This document shows, piece after piece, positions 9,401 through 16,889 of a DNA stretch of 64,000 bases (its first letter is position 1; every line of letters starts with the position of its first letter). Below the pieces are notes generated by a model. It made no database searches and was not told where the DNA came from. It saw nothing but the letters and a program-made list of their open reading frames with translations. A program made the position numbers and the translations under genes. The DNA is from GCA-2746365 sp963711255 (GTDB lineage: Bacteria > Pseudomonadota > Gammaproteobacteria > SZUA-229), in contig CAVQDO010000023.1 of assembly GCA_963711255.1 (NCBI GenBank), positions 1-64,000 of the forward strand, written 5' to 3'.

Positions 9401-9565
9401 GTTATCGGTGTCGTGATCCTGTTCGGCGTTGTTGCCGCTACACTGTTTACCCTGTTCATTGTACCGGTCGCCTACGACCTGGTTGGCAGGTACTCGTCAT
9501 CACCAAAAGCCGTCAGCCAGCAGCTGGAAAAAGAGCTGGAAAAAAGCGTTCATAGCGAGACTTAA
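6449..9565 (+). CDS. RND multidrug efflux transporter, HAE1/MexF-like
   Basis: A 1038-residue inner-membrane proton-driven pump. It begins MILSDVSVRRPV, as in MexF-type proteins, and starts at a TTG (6449) overlapping the adaptor stop; the next ATG would cut into the family's N-terminus. The proton relay aspartates D401-D402 lie in GLVVDDAIVVLENI (TM4), and the partner lysine is in GLSAKNGILIVEFANQ (TM10, about 925). Two large periplasmic loops follow TM1 and TM7. No outer-membrane channel gene is adjacent, so it probably borrows a TolC-type channel encoded elsewhere. Regulator and substrates cannot be told from this sequence. Confidence 0.95.
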   Translation: MILSDVSVRRPVLAAVLSILLIAFGLLAFDRLPLREFPNIDPPVVSIETVYPGASADVVESRITRIIEDRIAGIEGMRFIESSSEDGSSNISVEFDVDRDIDAAANDIRDRVSGVLDNLPVEAEPPDIQKASSDDDVIMWLNLSSDRLTVPGLTDYAERYLLDRFSVLDGVARVRIGGKQSYAMRIWLDRNRLAARELTVADVENALRTENVELPAGSIDSDERQFTVRIKRQFRTADEFSRLVVSKGDDAHLTRLGDIARVERTAEEDRLFFRGNGIPMVGIGIIKQSTANTLEVARAAKAEMLRLNPTLPAGMKIDQSFDSSVFIEGAISEVYKTLAIAIVLVILVIYLFLGSLRATLVPAVTVPISLIASSLVLMALDYSINMLTLLALVLAIGLVVDDAIVVLENIHRRMDKYGESRLVAAYRGSRQVAFAVVATSLVLVSVFVPIAFLQGDVGRLFSEFAITMAAAVAFSSFVALSLSPMLASKVLHPSGKDNAVTKFVDAGFRKLQRGYHAVLAAALKHKWIIVLVFVLVAASSSWLLTNIPDEYTPKEDRGAFYVMVNGPEGASYKYIKKYMDEAESRLMPLVESGEITRLLVRAPRSFGNVAIFNTGIMILVLNDWDKRRSAWEIMADVRARLGDLPGVKAFPVMRQGFGARIQKPVQFVIGGGTYEQLAEWRDILLDRLKQDNPGLIGLDWDYKETKPQMQVVIDYDRAADLGVTVSNIGRTLETMLGSRRVTTYIDEGQEYYILLEGERNAQRTPSDIQNIYVRSERTGQLIPLSNLVQLEEFADSIKLNRYNRVRSITLEANLAEGYSLGEALIHLEGLVEEYLPGQVIIDYKGQSRDYKFAGESLLFIFMLGIMVVFLVLAAQFESWIHPFIIMLTVPLAMTGALLGLYLTGQTLNLYSQIGLIMLVGLSAKNGILIVEFANQLRDQGREFHEALIEAADTRFRPIVMTGITTAAGSVPLLISTGAGTETRFVIGVVILFGVVAATLFTLFIVPVAYDLVGRYSSSPKAVSQQLEKELEKSVHSET

Positions 9566-9785
9566 GGGGCGGTGCTACGCCTAACACCACTACACCCTGT
9601 GTAGCTCAACTATTGAGTGCAATTATCTGGCGCAAAAGTTGAGCTGCGCCTAATAGTTTCAAACTGCCAGCAATCCGGTAGATAAATCAGCTATAAAGAA
9701 CCAGAGACTATTTATTGCTGATATTCTTTGCTCTGGTGCATCGCTTGATGTTCCCAAACCCTGGTTATAAATGTAACAATAGGGC

Positions 9786-11606
9786 ATGCCGCCCTTGCCC
9801 GATCAACATGCTCTTGCTGTACTTGCGTTAACAGTCGTAGCGCTGTTTCTGTTTACCCGTGAGAAAATTCCGCTGGAGACGTCCAGCCTGATAGTGCTGG
9901 TACTATTGACGGTCGGCTTTGAAATATTCCCCTATCAATATGACGGGGAGACGCTGCACTCTATCGAGTTTTTTACCGGCTTCGGGCACGAAGCCCTGGT
10001 TGCTGTGTGCAGCCTGATGATCGTGGGCCATGGCCTGGTGAGAACCGGTGCGCTGGAACCTGTCGGCCGTACACTGGCGGGGGCCTGGTCGCATAGTCCG
10101 CAGCTGAGCTTGTTGCTCACCCTGGTGGTCGCCGGCCTGTTGAGTGCTTTTCTTAATAATACCCCTGTGGTGGTGCTGCTGTTGCCGATACTGATCAGTG
10201 TTTCCATCCGTACCGGTTCCAGGGCATCTTCGATACTGATGCCGATGGGCCTGGCAACGCTGGTGGGTGGCATGGCTACAACCATCGGCACTTCGACCAA
10301 TCTGCTGGTGGTAAGCGTGGCCGCTGAACTTGGTGTACGCCGGTTTGAAATGTTTGATTTCTTTGTGCCGGCTATGATTGCCGGCAGCGTTGGTATCCTT
10401 TATCTCTGGCTTATCGCACCGCGGATACTGCCTGAGCGAGAGGCGGTTATGGCAGACACATCACCGAGAATTTTCTCTGCTAACCTGAGAGTTTCTGCCG
10501 ACAGTTTTGCCGATGGGCGTGCGATCAGTGAGCTGCTCGAAAAAACTGGAAATAACATGAATGTCCAGCGCATCGTTCGCGGTGCACGTGAGTTAGCGCC
10601 GCTACCCGATGTCATCATTCAGCAAGGTGATCAACTGTACCTGGAAGATACGCCTGCACAGTTAAAAGAGTTTGAACAGGTGCTGGGTGCCCGGTTGTTT
10701 TCGGGTGAAACTCAAGTCGACGATGAACACCCGCTGCAAAACAGCGATCAGCAGACTGCAGAAATAATCATCGTACAGGGTTCCGCGCTGATCAATCGCA
10801 CCCTGAACCAGTCCCGCTTTGCCGCCCGCTGTCAGCTGGTCACGCTGGCGCTGCATAAGGCCGGCAGAAGAAAGCAGGCGCTACGTGAAGATATCGGTGA
10901 TATTCGCCTGCAGGTCGGTGACATCCTGCTGGTGCAGGGCACTCGCGATCATCTGGCTGAAGTGAAGCGCGAGTGTGATGTGCTGGTGCTCGATGCTACG
11001 GCTGATGTGCCGTCTACCAAAAAGGCGCCGCTGGCAATAGTGATCATGTCGCTGATCATTTTGAGTGCGGCTTTCGGTCTGCTGCCGATTGCTATCAGTG
11101 CAGTTGCCGGAGCGTTATTTATGCTGCTGTTCGGTGTGCTTGCCTGGCGTGATGTCGGCTATGCATTAAGCAGCGCTGTGATTATGATCGTGGTAGTGAG
11201 TCTTGCTCTCGGCCTGGCGCTGACCCGGACAGGAGCGACCGATTACCTGGCTCAGCTGTATCTTGTGCTCACCGATGGTATGTCGCCGCGTATAATTCTT
11301 TCCGGTCTGATCCTGCTGATGGCGGTACTAACGAATATTGTTTCGAATAATGCAGCCGCTGTGATCGGTACGCCGGTTGCTATTTCTATTGCCAATGCTC
11401 TCAACCTGCCGGCTGAAGCCTTTGTGCTGGCGGTGCTGTTCGGCGCCAACATGAGTTACGCGACACCGATGGCTTATAAAACCAACTTGCTGGTGATGAA
11501 TGCCGGCAATTACACCTTTACTGACTTTGTACGTGTCGGTTTGCCACTCACTCTCATTATGTGGTTAACACTCAGCTGGCTGCTGCCTGGACTGTACGGT
11601 TTTTAA
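9786..11606 (+). CDS. SLC13/DASS-type anion symporter with two TrkA-C domains
   Basis: A 606-residue transporter of the ArsB/NhaD/SLC13 fold. The paired membrane halves carry the re-entrant motifs SAFLNNTPVVVLLLP with ATTIGTSTNLLV (N-half) and TNIVSNNAAAVIGTPVA (C-half). Between them, about residues 215-400, are two soluble repeats of the RCK-C/TrkA-C type (for example DVIIQQGDQLYLEDTP and DIRLQVGDILLVQGTRD), which usually sense a ligand. Likely substrates in this family are sulfate, di- or tricarboxylates; I cannot choose. It stands alone, 220 bases after the RND gene and convergent with the HiPIP gene. The start ATG at 9786 lacks a strong Shine-Dalgarno. Confidence 0.88.
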   Translation: MPPLPDQHALAVLALTVVALFLFTREKIPLETSSLIVLVLLTVGFEIFPYQYDGETLHSIEFFTGFGHEALVAVCSLMIVGHGLVRTGALEPVGRTLAGAWSHSPQLSLLLTLVVAGLLSAFLNNTPVVVLLLPILISVSIRTGSRASSILMPMGLATLVGGMATTIGTSTNLLVVSVAAELGVRRFEMFDFFVPAMIAGSVGILYLWLIAPRILPEREAVMADTSPRIFSANLRVSADSFADGRAISELLEKTGNNMNVQRIVRGARELAPLPDVIIQQGDQLYLEDTPAQLKEFEQVLGARLFSGETQVDDEHPLQNSDQQTAEIIIVQGSALINRTLNQSRFAARCQLVTLALHKAGRRKQALREDIGDIRLQVGDILLVQGTRDHLAEVKRECDVLVLDATADVPSTKKAPLAIVIMSLIILSAAFGLLPIAISAVAGALFMLLFGVLAWRDVGYALSSAVIMIVVVSLALGLALTRTGATDYLAQLYLVLTDGMSPRIILSGLILLMAVLTNIVSNNAAAVIGTPVAISIANALNLPAEAFVLAVLFGANMSYATPMAYKTNLLVMNAGNYTFTDFVRVGLPLTLIMWLTLSWLLPGLYGF

Positions 11607-11845
11607 TAAGTAAATAAGTGGGGTCAGATGAAACCTTCCACCTGGTCGGGTTTATTTTCCTGTTGATGTAATTAGTTGACGTAATTAAAGGGAAATAAAA
11701 AGGGGGTATTAAGTGTAGGTAAGAATTTAAAACAACACCTTCGTTTTTTACATACTCAAGCTACAGCGACGATGAAACTAATTTAGCGATGCGAAAAATC
11801 AGTTCCCGTCACTGCAGCTTGTTATGTTTAACGAATACTCAGCAG

Positions 11846-12139
11846 TTACATCTTGGCAACCCAGGATTTACACCAGCCTGCTGCGGCTACTTCTTTACCC
11901 GGGAATATAGCGCATGCACCAGCGGCTGCGGTACCACCCTGGTAAAGGCTACAGTTGGCACAGTTTTGTCCCTTCATCGTGCTTTTATCGGTGTACGCCA
12001 GTGCCTTGGCAGTAGGGTCATCAGCTGAGACCATGGCTGCATAGGAAGTAGAGCTGAGACCCGTGATAGCCAGTACGGGAATACTAATAAGTCCTTTCAG
12101 GATGCTACGACGACCTTTACTATGTGCTTGATTTTTCAT
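11846..12139 (-). CDS. High-potential iron-sulfur protein (HiPIP)
   Basis: A 97-residue periplasmic electron carrier. It starts with a Tat-type signal (KGRRSILKGLISIPVLAITG) and ends with the HiPIP cysteine pattern C60-x2-C63-x12-C76-x13-C90, the last in GWCKSW. These four cysteines bind a [4Fe-4S] cluster that cycles 2+/3+. HiPIPs carry electrons to photosynthetic reaction centres in purple bacteria and to terminal oxidases in some chemotrophs, so the gene hints at the lineage. It is monocistronic, convergent with the transporter gene. A Shine-Dalgarno-like AGGAG precedes the ATG. Folded with the cofactor before export, as Tat use implies. Confidence 0.93.
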   Translation of the reverse strand: MKNQAHSKGRRSILKGLISIPVLAITGLSSTSYAAMVSADDPTAKALAYTDKSTMKGQNCANCSLYQGGTAAAGACAIFPGKEVAAAGWCKSWVAKM

Positions 12140-12342
12140 GAATTACTCCTGTTTAATGTTAAATGTAATGATTAATATAAATAGAGCGACGCGGGTCACT
12201 AAATAACAGGTTTAGCGTCATATACAAAAGGTCAAAACCGGCACCCGAGCATCTGGGGTTAAGTTAACCTTAAAGTAAATGCATAAGCCATGACATCCGT
12301 CAAACAATTGCAGAATATTCAAAGGCTGAAGAAAGGCGTACT

Positions 12343-13131
12343 TCACTTACGCTCCTTTTTGACTATAACTTGATTGATCAAGGCCTGCATCTTCTGGTAA
12401 TGGCTTCCTTTCCAGTATATTTTCCTGCATGAGTGACATTGAAAAAATTCATTGTAGTATTTTTTGGTTTTGTCTAATAACTTTGTTTCTATTGCCTGCT
12501 TATCCACTGCTGCAGTTTTTCCGTTGCAATGCATGCAGCGGGTGAATGGTTTTATATTTTTAACCAGGTCAAAGCGAGATACTATTTCCAGTAATTGCTG
12601 CTGTGGCTGTCTATTGCGCACGAAATAACCGTAGATTATTTGCTTGCGCATTAACAATAATCGGTCACAGGTGAGCAGTATGCGTAGTTCCCTGGCTGAA
12701 ATTTCTGCAAGCGTTGGGTCATCACAGTCATTTTTATACAGCGTATCGAAACCCAGCATGCGCAAATACGCTGCGAGTTTACCCAGGTGTACATCAAGCA
12801 CAAATCTGATTTCTGCCAGGGGCTGAGGCTGGCAATGCTGAAGTTCTGCCAGCGTTTTTATCCTATCCTCCTGCGGTGAATTTGATACCGGGTAAACACT
12901 TATGTGATCACCTGCCTGCACCTGGTAGTCGAAATCGACCGACCGTCTGTTGTCATGGCATTCATCAATAATGATAAGGTCGATCTCGGTGTGAGGTATG
13001 CCGATGGATTCGATGAGATCTTTGACTGACCTGACTTTTTTAAACTCGACGTTAAAATCTGTGCTGCGTTTGTCCTGTGGCAGGAAATCGTTAAGTTCTT
13101 CATAAAAGTGCAGTGTTATTATTTGTGTCAT
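12343..13131 (-). CDS. Mut7-C RNase (PIN-like) protein with N-terminal ubiquitin-like domain
   Basis: A 262-residue cytosolic protein. Residues 1-85 look like a beta-grasp (ubiquitin/MoaD-like) domain ending DHISVYPVSN. From about 105 the Mut7-C domain begins with FVLDVHLGKLAAYLRMLGFD, whose D113 is the expected PIN-type metal ligand, and CDRLLL (155-160) supplies another. Two zinc-knuckle pairs, C199-x2-C202 and C232-x2-C235, follow. The two-domain form is known in many bacteria, and an RNase role is proposed from the fold rather than shown. Nothing nearby suggests a partner. It is transcribed away from the downstream lipoprotein gene. Confidence 0.85.
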   Translation of the reverse strand: MTQIITLHFYEELNDFLPQDKRSTDFNVEFKKVRSVKDLIESIGIPHTEIDLIIIDECHDNRRSVDFDYQVQAGDHISVYPVSNSPQEDRIKTLAELQHCQPQPLAEIRFVLDVHLGKLAAYLRMLGFDTLYKNDCDDPTLAEISARELRILLTCDRLLLMRKQIIYGYFVRNRQPQQQLLEIVSRFDLVKNIKPFTRCMHCNGKTAAVDKQAIETKLLDKTKKYYNEFFQCHSCRKIYWKGSHYQKMQALINQVIVKKERK

Positions 13132-13279
13132 GGCGATATGATAATGGATATTGATTCATATATGTTCGCATGGTGGTGGCGATATCAGGGAGGGGTTCAG
13201 ACCACGCTTACCTGGTTAAAGAAAAAAGTTGTTTCTGCATAGCCTGAACGGGTTAATTAACACTTAGCTGGAGTTGTCG

Positions 13280-13756
13280 ATGAAACCATATAATTATCAA
13301 TCACTCACTTTTCTTTTTTTGATTCCCTCTGTTCTCCTGCTGTCTTCCTGTGCAGCAGGTGACGCACAATTCACAGTCGAAAGTCCGGCCGGTTTCTGGT
13401 ACGGACTCTGGCACGGTGTTATTTCACTTATAAGCCTGGTAATTCATCTATTTAATAGCGACGTTTTTGTGTATGAAATAAACAATACTGGCGGTTGGTA
13501 CGATTTTGGTTTCCTGCTCGGCGTGATTTGTGTCTGGGGCGGAGGTTCTCACCTGTCCTGTAAATCTTCAGCCGAAAAAAAACATGATAAAGAGTGGCAG
13601 GAAATAGGCGAGAAAGTAGAAAAAAAAGTGATGCGTAAATTAAAAGAGTGGTCGCAAGATGAAGAGGGTAAAGGCGGCGAAGACTGGGATGAAATCAGTG
13701 AAAAAGTAGAGAAAAAAATGAAACGTAAAATTCGTGAGTGGGCAGATAAGGAGTAA
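13280..13756 (+). CDS. Putative lipoprotein with duplicated charged helix
   Basis: Starting at ATG 13280 (CTGGAG Shine-Dalgarno 6 bases upstream) gives a signal peptide with a lipobox-like LLLSSC near residue 24. A conserved-looking aromatic stretch GFWYGLWHGVI and a second hydrophobic segment (GFLLGVICVWGGG) follow. The C-terminal third contains two copies of a charged amphipathic helix, roughly W-x-EI-x-EKVEKK-x2-RK-x2-EW, encoded at 13595-13654 and 13685-13744. This suggests internal duplication and self-association. I do not recognise a function. An in-frame TTG at 13274 is a less likely start. Probably membrane-anchored, facing the periplasm. Confidence 0.6.
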   Translation: MKPYNYQSLTFLFLIPSVLLLSSCAAGDAQFTVESPAGFWYGLWHGVISLISLVIHLFNSDVFVYEINNTGGWYDFGFLLGVICVWGGGSHLSCKSSAEKKHDKEWQEIGEKVEKKVMRKLKEWSQDEEGKGGEDWDEISEKVEKKMKRKIREWADKE

Positions 13757-13887
13757 GTCTTTATGGCTGATGAATTTGAAGTGAGGGAGGTTGTGATAAA
13801 TGAAAACTCATTCACCTACTGGCTTTGTCTTTAATTAGTAACTAGACTGAGCGAACGGTCAATTACTTTAGTAAGGTTGTTATAAAC

Positions 13888-15075
13888 ATGCATACACGTA
13901 GATCGTTTCTTCGCACGGCTCTGGCTGCTCTTACAGGACTGTCGGCTGGAGCATTAGTTAGCTGTAGCAACAATAATAATTCGAGTAAGTTAACTGAAAG
14001 CAGTTTAATAAAAGACATCGGTCCATTGTTACCGCCTGACGAGAATGGACTGATGCTGCCACAGGGTTTTGCATCTCGGGTTATTGCACAATCTGGCTTA
14101 AGACCTTATAGCGGGTCCTCTTATGCCTGGCATGATGCACCGGATGGTGGTGCGACCTTTGCAACGCAGCAGGGTGGCTGGATATATGTTTCTAATAGTG
14201 AAATGGCTAACAGTCTTGGCGGTGCCGGTGCTATTGAGTTCGATCAGTCAGGCAATATAATTCAGGCTTATTCAATACTGAGTAATACTAATAAAAACTG
14301 TGCCGGCGGTGCTACGCCCTGGGGAACCTGGCTTTCCTGTGAAGAAACGGATGATGGCATCGTTTGGGAATGTGACCCCTATGGGCAACTCAATTCTATG
14401 CCACTGCCGGCGCTTGGTCGTTTTGCTCATGAAGCGGTAACAATTGATACGCAGACTAATATTCTTTACCTGACTGAGGATAAACCTGATGGGTGTTTTT
14501 ACCGGTTTGTACCTGCTTCGCTAAATCTTCAGGGGTACCCGGACTTATCCAGTGGCAGCCTGGAAGTTGCTGTTGTTAATTCGTCATCATCCAGTGTTAG
14601 CTGGCTATCCGTTCCTGATCCAGACGCTTCTACTCAGGCTACACGTTATCAAGTTAGCTCTGCGACAGAGTTTAACGGTGGTGAAGGAATAGTTTTTTAT
14701 AATGGCATTGTTTCGTTTGCAACAAAAGGTGATAACCGGCTATGGTCATATAATACCGAGACTAATCAGATTGCTGTTGTCTATGATGCTGCTACTCACG
14801 CGAATCCAATTTTGACGGGAGTAGACAATATTACTCTTTCACAGGATGGTGAACTTGTCGTGGGTGAAGACGGTGGTGATTTACAGATTGTGGCGCTTAC
14901 TCATAACAATGATTTAATTCCGTTAGTTCAGTTAGTCGGGCACGATGCTTCTGAAATGACAGGCCCGGCATTCTCACCCGATGGAGAACGTTTATATTTC
15001 AGTTCTCAACGAGGGGTAACCGGCTCTTCAGCTAGCGGGGTTACGTTCGAGGTAAAAGGACCGTACCATTCGTAA
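13888..15075 (+). CDS. PhoX-like (DUF839) Tat-exported protein
   Basis: A 395-residue protein with a Tat signal (RRSFLRTALAAL at 4-15) followed by a lipobox-like VSC at about residue 26, so it may be a Tat lipoprotein. The mature part has the PhoX/DUF839 beta-propeller features: WIYVSNSEM, CAGGATPWGTWLSCEET (about 138-154), GRFAHEAV, YLTEDKPDGCFYRFVP, and FSPDGERLYFSSQ near the end. PhoX enzymes are calcium/iron phosphatases; the CEE-type iron/calcium ligands appear here in LSCEET. Phosphatase activity is inferred only from the family; many DUF839 proteins are uncharacterised. Monocistronic by spacing. Confidence 0.8.
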   Translation: MHTRRSFLRTALAALTGLSAGALVSCSNNNNSSKLTESSLIKDIGPLLPPDENGLMLPQGFASRVIAQSGLRPYSGSSYAWHDAPDGGATFATQQGGWIYVSNSEMANSLGGAGAIEFDQSGNIIQAYSILSNTNKNCAGGATPWGTWLSCEETDDGIVWECDPYGQLNSMPLPALGRFAHEAVTIDTQTNILYLTEDKPDGCFYRFVPASLNLQGYPDLSSGSLEVAVVNSSSSSVSWLSVPDPDASTQATRYQVSSATEFNGGEGIVFYNGIVSFATKGDNRLWSYNTETNQIAVVYDAATHANPILTGVDNITLSQDGELVVGEDGGDLQIVALTHNNDLIPLVQLVGHDASEMTGPAFSPDGERLYFSSQRGVTGSSASGVTFEVKGPYHS

Positions 15076-15308
15076 TACTGGCCGATGTTATTGTTTTTAC
15101 AGGAGCAAACGGGCTTAGCCCTTTGATAGCAGCGGATTTCACCGCAATTGCAGGCTGAATGTCTGCATGATACGATGCTATATAGCATTTTGTGTTCCGC
15201 GAACGATTAATGATTATTTAATGGCGGTCTGCTGCTAATCCTTTTTAAGCCGCTTTCAGGTTTATATCGTGAAGAAGGTTTTAGATTATATTATTCTGAG
15301 GTTGAATT

Positions 15309-15794
15309 ATGGGCATCATCACTTTGCCGTTAGCGCAACGCACGGAGGCTGAGAAAGAAATCCAGCGTGTCCTTAAAACGAGTCATTTTGCGATTCTGGC
15401 TACTCAGTATGATGGTCAACCGCATGCCAGCCTGATGGCCTTCATGCCCTATGATGGGCTCCGCTACCTCATCGTAGCGACCTATCGCAATACACTGAAG
15501 TATCGTAATGTGCAAAAGGATGGTCGTGTCGCCATGTTGATAGACAGTCATATAGCGTCGGCTTCAGCTGGACATCGGAGTCTAGTTTTAACTGCGCATG
15601 GTATGGCATCTGATGTGCCGGATTGTGACCACACGGTAGTTGAACGGGCGTTTCTGGAGAAGCATAGTAACTTGAGAGACTTTCTGGCATCACCCGACTG
15701 TGTAATGTTGCGTGTGCTTGTCACTGCTTACGAGGTTGTTGGCAGTACTGATGACGTAATCTGGTACCAGGTAGCCGATGCTGCTACCGGCTAG
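15309..15794 (+). CDS. Pyridoxamine 5'-phosphate oxidase-like flavin-binding protein
   Basis: A 161-residue protein of the split beta-barrel FMN-binding fold. The N-terminal pattern HFAILATQYDGQPHASLMAF and YLIVATYRNTLKYRNVQKDGRVAMLID is typical of the PNPOx-like superfamily, where the R/K residues contact the FMN phosphate. Members include general stress proteins and F420- or heme-binding enzymes, so the exact cofactor and reaction are open. A GAGG Shine-Dalgarno lies 7 bases before the ATG. It stands alone between the PhoX-like gene and a convergent minus-strand gene. Confidence 0.75.
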   Translation: MGIITLPLAQRTEAEKEIQRVLKTSHFAILATQYDGQPHASLMAFMPYDGLRYLIVATYRNTLKYRNVQKDGRVAMLIDSHIASASAGHRSLVLTAHGMASDVPDCDHTVVERAFLEKHSNLRDFLASPDCVMLRVLVTAYEVVGSTDDVIWYQVADAATG

Positions 15795-15823
15795 CATGTA
15801 CTGCTGCACCGTTAATGCCTTTA

Positions 15824-16201
15824 TTAATCGTCAAAGTCACTGAATACTTCTATATCCGCATCATCCGATATATCAATATCAAGGTCATCCTCTACTTCTT
15901 TTTTCCTCATACCCGGAGCCGCTTTTTTTATCTCGGACCATGTGCTGCTCATGCGTGAAGATGAGAATACCTTGCGTGCAGCCTTGAAGGCTTTTTTGAG
16001 TTCTTTTTCAGGAATATCTTCTGTGTTCAGTTCGCGTAACTTGGGTTCCACGATGGCTTTGGCGTATTCGATAAACTGATTTCGCTGGTGGTTGTATAGC
16101 CAGACTTTGCCCTGACTGGCGTCCAGTGTGGCATCGCGAACCACGGGGCTGGTCTTTTCGCCAGCATCGATAACACCGTACCAGATATCTTTTGCGCTCA
16201 T
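15824..16201 (-). CDS. Hypothetical soluble protein with acidic tail
   Basis: A 125-residue protein starting MSAKDIWYGVIDAGEKTSPV. It is predicted mostly helical, with basic patches in the middle (EKELKKAFKAARKVF) and a strongly acidic C-terminus made of D and E between about 104 and 125. No signal peptide or membrane segment is seen. I do not recognise a family. It is convergent with the PNPOx-like gene, with only 29 bases between the stops. The even codon use and clean start suggest a real gene. Confidence 0.6.
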   Translation of the reverse strand: MSAKDIWYGVIDAGEKTSPVVRDATLDASQGKVWLYNHQRNQFIEYAKAIVEPKLRELNTEDIPEKELKKAFKAARKVFSSSRMSSTWSEIKKAAPGMRKKEVEDDLDIDISDDADIEVFSDFDD

Positions 16202-16379
16202 AGTATTTACCTGTTAATTCTCAGCGTGAATTTAGCAAAATTTTTGTGAATTACAACAAAAAAATAACATAAATTAGACAAATAAATTTGGGGCTAAGAT
16301 TCGAACGATTTATATGAATGTGGTCTGATCTGGGTTAGCATTTTCGGTTAGAATGAGAGCGGGTAAACCAGGGGGCTTC

Positions 16380-16757
16380 ATGACTAGTACGAACTATTTG
16401 AATTTTGTTACAGCGTTTTTCCTGGTCTTTTTTCTCGTTGCCTGTGTCGGAACGGATGGTACTACGGGCTCCACAAATGCCTCCCGTACCTTTGGGAACC
16501 TGTCAAAAGTTGCATCGTCAACTACCACGCATGAAGACGGCTGGACGGTTGTCTCCAAAATAGAAAATGGTGATCGCGTTTACTGGTTCTTTGCGCCGGA
16601 TATAAATAATGTTTCTCCCGCCATGTTCAAGAAAACAATTCTTGACAAGGATATAAGTAAAAAGGGATTTGAGGTGGTAAGCGAATGTGAGGCACCTAAA
16701 CAGGTCTGTGATGACCTTATGACTAAATTCAAAATACTGAGTGAAAAATATAAGTAA
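16380..16757 (+). CDS. Small putative lipoprotein
   Basis: From ATG 16380, with GGGGGC just upstream, the protein has 125 residues and a lipoprotein signal: hydrophobic FVTAFFLVFF then LVAC, giving a lipidated cysteine near residue 22. A Thr/Ser/Gly-rich linker follows, then a compact domain with DGWTVVSKIENGDRVYWFF and two more cysteines in CEAPKQVC that could form a disulfide. I do not know the family. An upstream in-frame ATG at 16353 would add nine residues and spoil the signal. It precedes polB by 132 bases, which contain an 8-base inverted repeat (16775-16782 with 16810-16817). Confidence 0.6.
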   Translation: MTSTNYLNFVTAFFLVFFLVACVGTDGTTGSTNASRTFGNLSKVASSTTTHEDGWTVVSKIENGDRVYWFFAPDINNVSPAMFKKTILDKDISKKGFEVVSECEAPKQVCDDLMTKFKILSEKYK

Positions 16758-16889
16758 GTTCCAGCTAAAGATAAACCGGGTAGAAGTGATAAAAGATAAG
16801 TCTATTAATTACCCGGTAACTCTGAAGTGAATCCGGGAACTCAAAATGCTGGAAAACCACCCCCCTAAAAATTCTATGCATGCAATCCG

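Noticed and set aside
9603..9645. Inverted repeat AGCTCAACT/AGTTGAGCT after the RND gene as terminator
   Set aside because: The loop is 25 bases and there is no T-run; may be chance.
16758..16889. LexA/SOS box upstream of polB
   Set aside because: No CTGT-N8-ACAG or close variant is seen; only an 8-base inverted repeat with a 27-base loop, too weak to call.
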